42,584 nucleotides of DNA. Origin: Bacteroidales bacterium. Its GTDB lineage: Bacteria; Bacteroidota; Bacteroidia; Bacteroidales; UBA932. The notes below the pieces were generated by a model. The model worked only from the letters and a program-made list of their open reading frames with translations. It ran no database searches and had not been told where the DNA came from. Positions 39,377 through 42,584 of the stretch are shown in pieces. Every line of letters starts with the position of its first letter. The stretch's first letter is position 1. A program made the translations under genes and the position numbers. The stretch covers positions 1 to 42,584 of the forward strand of contig JAGAAF010000039.1 of NCBI GenBank assembly GCA_017615435.1, given 5' to 3'.

Positions 39377-39395
39377 GACTCGAAAGTCTTGACTA
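39372..39395. promoter_or_regulatory. Perfect dyad AGTCAAGAC/GTCTTGACT at the promoter, copy 2
   Basis: This is the same 24-base dyad as copy 1, with one base different in the centre. Again one arm holds the -33 TTG. Confidence 0.55.
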
Positions 39396-39440
39396 TCAGG
39401 TAGTTAAATGGTTTACAATGGGGCCGCGGTCAGCAGTTGC
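39380..39440. repeat. Repeat upstream of small-protein copy 2
   Basis: This is the second copy of the segment at 38520-38585. It overlaps the end of a possible small open frame (39413-39559). Confidence 0.6.
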
Positions 39441-39559
39441 CCCGTCCGGAACTCCAGTCGCCTCCGGCTCCTTCCGGCCCCTTCCATCCTATCCTGCGTC
39501 ATCACTACCTCGGTGTAGTATTGGGCCCTCCAGCTGGAGTCGACATATATCTTCGCCAT
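39413..39559 (-). CDS. Possible small protein, 48 residues
   Basis: A frame from ATG 39559 (MAKIYVDSSWRAQYYTEVVM) runs 48 residues and starts 14 bases after the stop of the nuclease-like gene, so it could be its operon partner. I recognise no family. Its last codons lie in the repeat shared with module 1, where the same frame is closed, which argues against a conserved protein end. Treat it as tentative. Confidence 0.28.
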   Translation of the reverse strand: MAKIYVDSSWRAQYYTEVVMTQDRMEGAGRSRRRLEFRTGQLLTAAPL

Positions 39560-39573
39560 AGTCCCTAAAGAAT

Positions 39574-40404
39574 TTAGATTAATTGTATTTCTCCATCTAT
39601 TGCGTCTTTCAGAATAGCGCGAACAAATCCGAAAGCGTCTATCTGCATTACTCGCTTTTGGTCGTGGCATATTCGCTCGAAGCATACTTCGAGAATCTTA
39701 AGTCGCCTTGAATCCGATAGTGTGATGTAGGCGTTATCGAATGGGAAAATGACGCGACGCTCATCTGATAGTTGGGGATTGTTTTGTTCCCCTAACTTGT
39801 CAATGGAGGCAATAATGGTCCCGTCTACGTCGCGTATTAGTTGATCTTGGGTATTAATTGGCAAATAATCTGAATTTGTCCAATTACCGTCTCCTCCCCA
39901 CTCCCATAATCCCAGATTATGTCGATACTGATTAATATCGTAGCCATAATTCGTCGCCCAATCTTCATCAATTTTGAACAGGGTGCGAGTTTTCTCGTAG
40001 TGAGTGTTGCATTCAACTTCTCCAACAATGGCCTCTCCTCGTTCTGGAGTTCTCAATTCCTTTAGAGATATTCCCCATTCTTTTGCGTATTGTTTGGCTC
40101 CCGATTGAAATCCTTTTTTAGATACAATAATACCTTGAACGCCATTTAAGTCATCCAAAACCCCCTTAAAATTACGAACTACAGAGAGGCGAACGGGCTT
40201 ATCGTAATTTTTACACTCAATAGCAACGCGATGAGTCGTGCCGGCAATCATATACTCCCAATAAACGTCAATTTGGTGCTTCTGGCAGGATCTGCCTTCT
40301 AATTTGACATTATGCTGGACCTGTACTGTCTTGACTCCCTGAGCATTTATGAGCAACTGGTAGATCTCACGCGTAAATAGTTCGTATGAGGTATTTGGAT
40401 TCAT
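39574..40404 (-). CDS. Restriction-endonuclease-like protein (Mrr-type core)
   Basis: This 276-residue protein begins with a nuclease-like domain: HQIDVYWEYMIAG (D46), then HRVAIECKNYDKPV (E63, K65) and VRNFKGVLDDLNGVQGIIVS. This is the D...ExK pattern and beta-alpha order of Mrr/restriction-endonuclease-like folds. The C-terminal half (130-276) is unassigned and may be a sensing or binding region. A defence function is plausible but not shown. Its ATG is within one of the few CATG sites of the window. It lies 35 bases after the helicase gene on the same strand. Confidence 0.72.
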   Translation of the reverse strand: MNPNTSYELFTREIYQLLINAQGVKTVQVQHNVKLEGRSCQKHQIDVYWEYMIAGTTHRVAIECKNYDKPVRLSVVRNFKGVLDDLNGVQGIIVSKKGFQSGAKQYAKEWGISLKELRTPERGEAIVGEVECNTHYEKTRTLFKIDEDWATNYGYDINQYRHNLGLWEWGGDGNWTNSDYLPINTQDQLIRDVDGTIIASIDKLGEQNNPQLSDERRVIFPFDNAYITLSDSRRLKILEVCFERICHDQKRVMQIDAFGFVRAILKDAIDGEIQLI

Positions 40405-40439
40405 GAACGAAAAAGAGGATAAGGCTTACTAAGTTGATG

Positions 40440-42311
40440 TTATTCCACCACCTTCACTGCTGCCTTCATATACTCCCGCAACCCCTCGTCTTCGCAATAG
40501 ACGAAGCAGCCCTTCTGGCCGCGGGTGAGGAGGGTTTTGTAGGTGTTGAGGATGAGACGGCGGGCGACGGGGTCCGGAGCGGTGCGGATGCCGGAGGAGT
40601 GGTCGTCCCTGGAGATGGCGCGTTTGTCCGTGAGGACACGGCCGGTCGTGGGGTCATAGAAAAGGTCGCGGCCGATTAGGACGCCGACATAGTCGAATTC
40701 CAGGCCCTGGGCGGTGTGGATGCAGCCGACTTCTTCGAAGGAGTTGGGGTTGACTGCCCAGATCCGGTCGCCTTCGAGGTTCCACTTCGCGCGGAAATCG
40801 GGCAACTCGATATCCCATTCGCCACGGCCGTTCTTGACGTTCCAGTCGTAGCAGTATCCGGCGACCATACGGGCTTTGTTGTCGATGGCGTTCTTCTGCC
40901 GAAGGGCGGCTCGCATCTCCGCGGGGCTGTCGAACACGCGGAAATCGTAGTTCAGTTCGGGGAAGTTGAGGACCAGGTTCTCTTCGCCGCGCTGGAGGAG
41001 CGAGTCGATGAACTGAATGTAGGCGTCGCTGCCGTTGCAACGGAACTGCGAGATCAGCTTGGTCTCCCGGTTCTGGATGAGCTTGGAGTTTTCCGCTTCG
41101 CACCACTTTTGGATTTCCGCGATGCTGCCGATGTCGCTGGTGGTTACGGCCTGGTCTTCGTCGATGAGGAAGATGGTGAGCAGGGAAGCGGCGATGCATT
41201 CCTTGACCTGGTTTTCTCCGTTGTTGTCGCGGTACATCTTCTTGACCAGGCGGTGCGCTTCGTCCACAATCAGGCAGTCGTAGCCGTTCTTCGGGACGGT
41301 CGAGAGGCCGAAGGGGGAGCGGAAGAGGTGGTTGATGTCGATGAGTTTGTGCGCGTTGCCCTTGGTGAGGATGTTAAGAAATGCGTTACGCGGCGCACTG
41401 TTTTTCGTGACATACGCCGTGTTGAGGCTCTCGCCGAGGAAGTGCATCAGCAGGTTGACGGCGAGCACGGATTTGCCCGTGCCGGGGCCGCCCTGGATGA
41501 CGATGGTGCGCTTCTTCCGGTCTTTCTGGCACTGGAGCATTGTGCGCTTGCACATATCGAAGCAGACCGCCTGCTCGTCGAGGAGGTCGAAAACTGGCGT
41601 GCCCTTAACCATAGTGGTGAGCGCGTCCTGCAGCGACTTGGTCGGGCGTATGCGGCCGTTCTCGATGAGGTAGAGGAGGTCGCCGTCCTTTGACTTCTTT
41701 GTGACGAACTGTTTTACGAAGGCATTGAATTGCTTCGTTTCGTCGCGGATGAAGAAAGGCGCGGAAGTGTACCACTCCTTGTATATTTCTGACTGAAGGG
41801 CAGACTTGTAATCAGGGAAATAGTTGTGCAAGTATGCGCACGGGTGAAGTTCAATCTCGCCGTCTTGCACTCTTTCCGAATAATTGGAGATGAAGCGCGA
41901 ATAAGAATACGCCTGATACGACGGGTGGCATACGATGCGGTTATCGCTGGCCACGAATGTGCGAACGCTGTAGTGCATATCGTCATCCACAACCTCTGCC
42001 TTAGTCCACTGTTTGAGCTCGACGATGACGATGTTGTCCTTGTCATCTTGATTCGACCCCATAATGATGAAGTCCACGCGCTTCGAAGTCTGTGGAATAT
42101 TGTACTCGATAGCGACTTGCACGTCGTCTTCGATAGCCGGGTCGTCCACTATATTCCGCATAAACTGCATAGAATTCTGCCAGGAGTTGAATTCATTCTC
42201 CTGCCCGGCATTCAGACCCTTCTCGCGTATGAGTATCAGGATCTTGTCCGCAATCAGGTTGTACTTGACATCCTGAACGAACTCTCCTTTTGTGGCGTTG
42301 TAGACTATCAT
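40440..42311 (-). CDS. DUF2075-type DNA/RNA helicase with nuclease-like N-terminus
   Basis: This 623-residue protein has an N-terminal nuclease-like segment (RVDFIIMGSNQDD at about 78-90, then NIVIVELKQW with E and K near 98-100). Then comes a DUF2075 P-loop helicase domain: Walker A VIQGGPGTGKSVLA (about 272-284), Walker B CLIVDEAHRL (about 345-354), LISQFRCNGSDAYIQF, and a late IHTAQGLEFDYVGVLIGRD. This order is found in schlafen-like or UvrD-related helicases of unknown role, often in defence or mobile regions. It is convergent with nothing and divergent from the RhuM gene. Composition is GC-rich in the C-terminal half and AT-rich in the N-terminal part. Confidence 0.82.
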   Translation of the reverse strand: MIVYNATKGEFVQDVKYNLIADKILILIREKGLNAGQENEFNSWQNSMQFMRNIVDDPAIEDDVQVAIEYNIPQTSKRVDFIIMGSNQDDKDNIVIVELKQWTKAEVVDDDMHYSVRTFVASDNRIVCHPSYQAYSYSRFISNYSERVQDGEIELHPCAYLHNYFPDYKSALQSEIYKEWYTSAPFFIRDETKQFNAFVKQFVTKKSKDGDLLYLIENGRIRPTKSLQDALTTMVKGTPVFDLLDEQAVCFDMCKRTMLQCQKDRKKRTIVIQGGPGTGKSVLAVNLLMHFLGESLNTAYVTKNSAPRNAFLNILTKGNAHKLIDINHLFRSPFGLSTVPKNGYDCLIVDEAHRLVKKMYRDNNGENQVKECIAASLLTIFLIDEDQAVTTSDIGSIAEIQKWCEAENSKLIQNRETKLISQFRCNGSDAYIQFIDSLLQRGEENLVLNFPELNYDFRVFDSPAEMRAALRQKNAIDNKARMVAGYCYDWNVKNGRGEWDIELPDFRAKWNLEGDRIWAVNPNSFEEVGCIHTAQGLEFDYVGVLIGRDLFYDPTTGRVLTDKRAISRDDHSSGIRTAPDPVARRLILNTYKTLLTRGQKGCFVYCEDEGLREYMKAAVKVVE

Positions 42312-42398
42312 TTCCTGGGGGTATGATTCTCTTTGATGTCAAAATTACTAATAATAATTGTAATGTGCTAACTCCCTGATTGTCAACAATTTCTCGTC

Positions 42399-42429
42399 TT
42401 GACAGGCGTGGTTTTATGGGGTATCTTTG
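42399..42429 (+). promoter_or_regulatory. Promoter of the RhuM-family gene (TTG-N20-TATCTTTG)
   Basis: TTG (42399-42401) and TATCTTTG (42422-42429) are 20 bases apart, 18 bases before the ATG at 42448. Confidence 0.65.
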
Positions 42430-42447
42430 CGGAAAAAACACTAGGGA

Positions 42448-42584
42448 ATGGAACACAATATAAATCAAGCAAACGCTGGCGAAATCATAATCTATCAGAC
42501 ACCAGATGGAAAAGCCTCTGTAAATGTCAAACTTCAGAATGAAACTCTGTGGCTCACGCAAGATCAAATAGGAGCCTTATTTAA
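42448..42584 (+). CDS. RhuM-family protein, N-terminal part (cut by window edge)
   Basis: The 45 residues available read MEHNINQANAGEIIIYQTPD, then NVKLQNETLWLTQDQIGALF. EIIIYQ..DG.....V....ETLWLTQ.Q.A.LF is the opening of virulence RhuM-family proteins, some of which carry Fic-like or other effector domains further on. The function of the family is not settled, and it often occurs in accessory islands. The rest lies beyond the window. Confidence 0.75.
   Translation, partial: MEHNINQANAGEIIIYQTPDGKASVNVKLQNETLWLTQDQIGALF

Overview
The window looks like the chromosome of a member of the Bacteroidota, most likely order Bacteroidales. The reasons are the gene families (FeoA-FeoB fusion, Bacteroidetes-type omega subunit, DUF4837 lipoprotein, Porin_O_P porin, paired OmpH/Skp proteins), the near absence of Shine-Dalgarno sequences, and the repeated promoter element TAnnTTTG, often TATCTTTG, a few bases before start codons. 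Most of it is GC-rich and densely packed. Genus was not determined.

Bases 1-34861 are mostly housekeeping genes. They run: radC (cut by the left edge), a Fur-family regulator with upp, rpoN with a SPOR protein and an LEA-like lipoprotein, miaB, trxB-bamD, rpoZ-recN, a LysM/periplasmic-binding protein with an Skp paralogue, pdxJ, nadK-uppS-bamA-skp (lipid carrier and outer-membrane assembly), gdhA, an SLC13 transporter with an outer-membrane porin, a lactonase, feoB with its Cys-rich partner, tRNA-Glu-rpsT-tRNA-Pro, a minus-strand run M23 peptidase-dxr-rseP-DUF4837, then ruvX-def-phosphohexomutase-HAD-FucI-like. A lone DnaE-like protein closes this part.

Bases 34862 to the right end are accessory. 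They hold an integrase arm domain fused to DUF1653, three proteins with PD-(D/E)XK-like signatures, a Nudix hydrolase, a DUF2075-type helicase with its own nuclease-like N-terminus, and the start of a RhuM-family gene. In the middle are two copies of an unusual module (about 37.99-39.38 kb). Each has a small-protein gene on the minus strand, broken by an internal deletion, facing a predicted 100-130 nt RNA on the plus strand. Each predicted RNA has a near-consensus promoter and its own terminator, which abuts the protein's stop codon. This is the best candidate here for an undescribed system.

Three other signals stand out. The tetranucleotide CATG is almost absent: I counted about ten by eye in 42.6 kb, seven of them inside the SLC13 gene, which points to restriction-type avoidance and recent acquisition of that gene. 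The last codons of rpsT form the 5' acceptor strand of the next gene, tRNA-Pro. Finally, a dyad AGTCAAGAC/GTCTTGACT overlaps the upstream promoter element of both small-protein genes.
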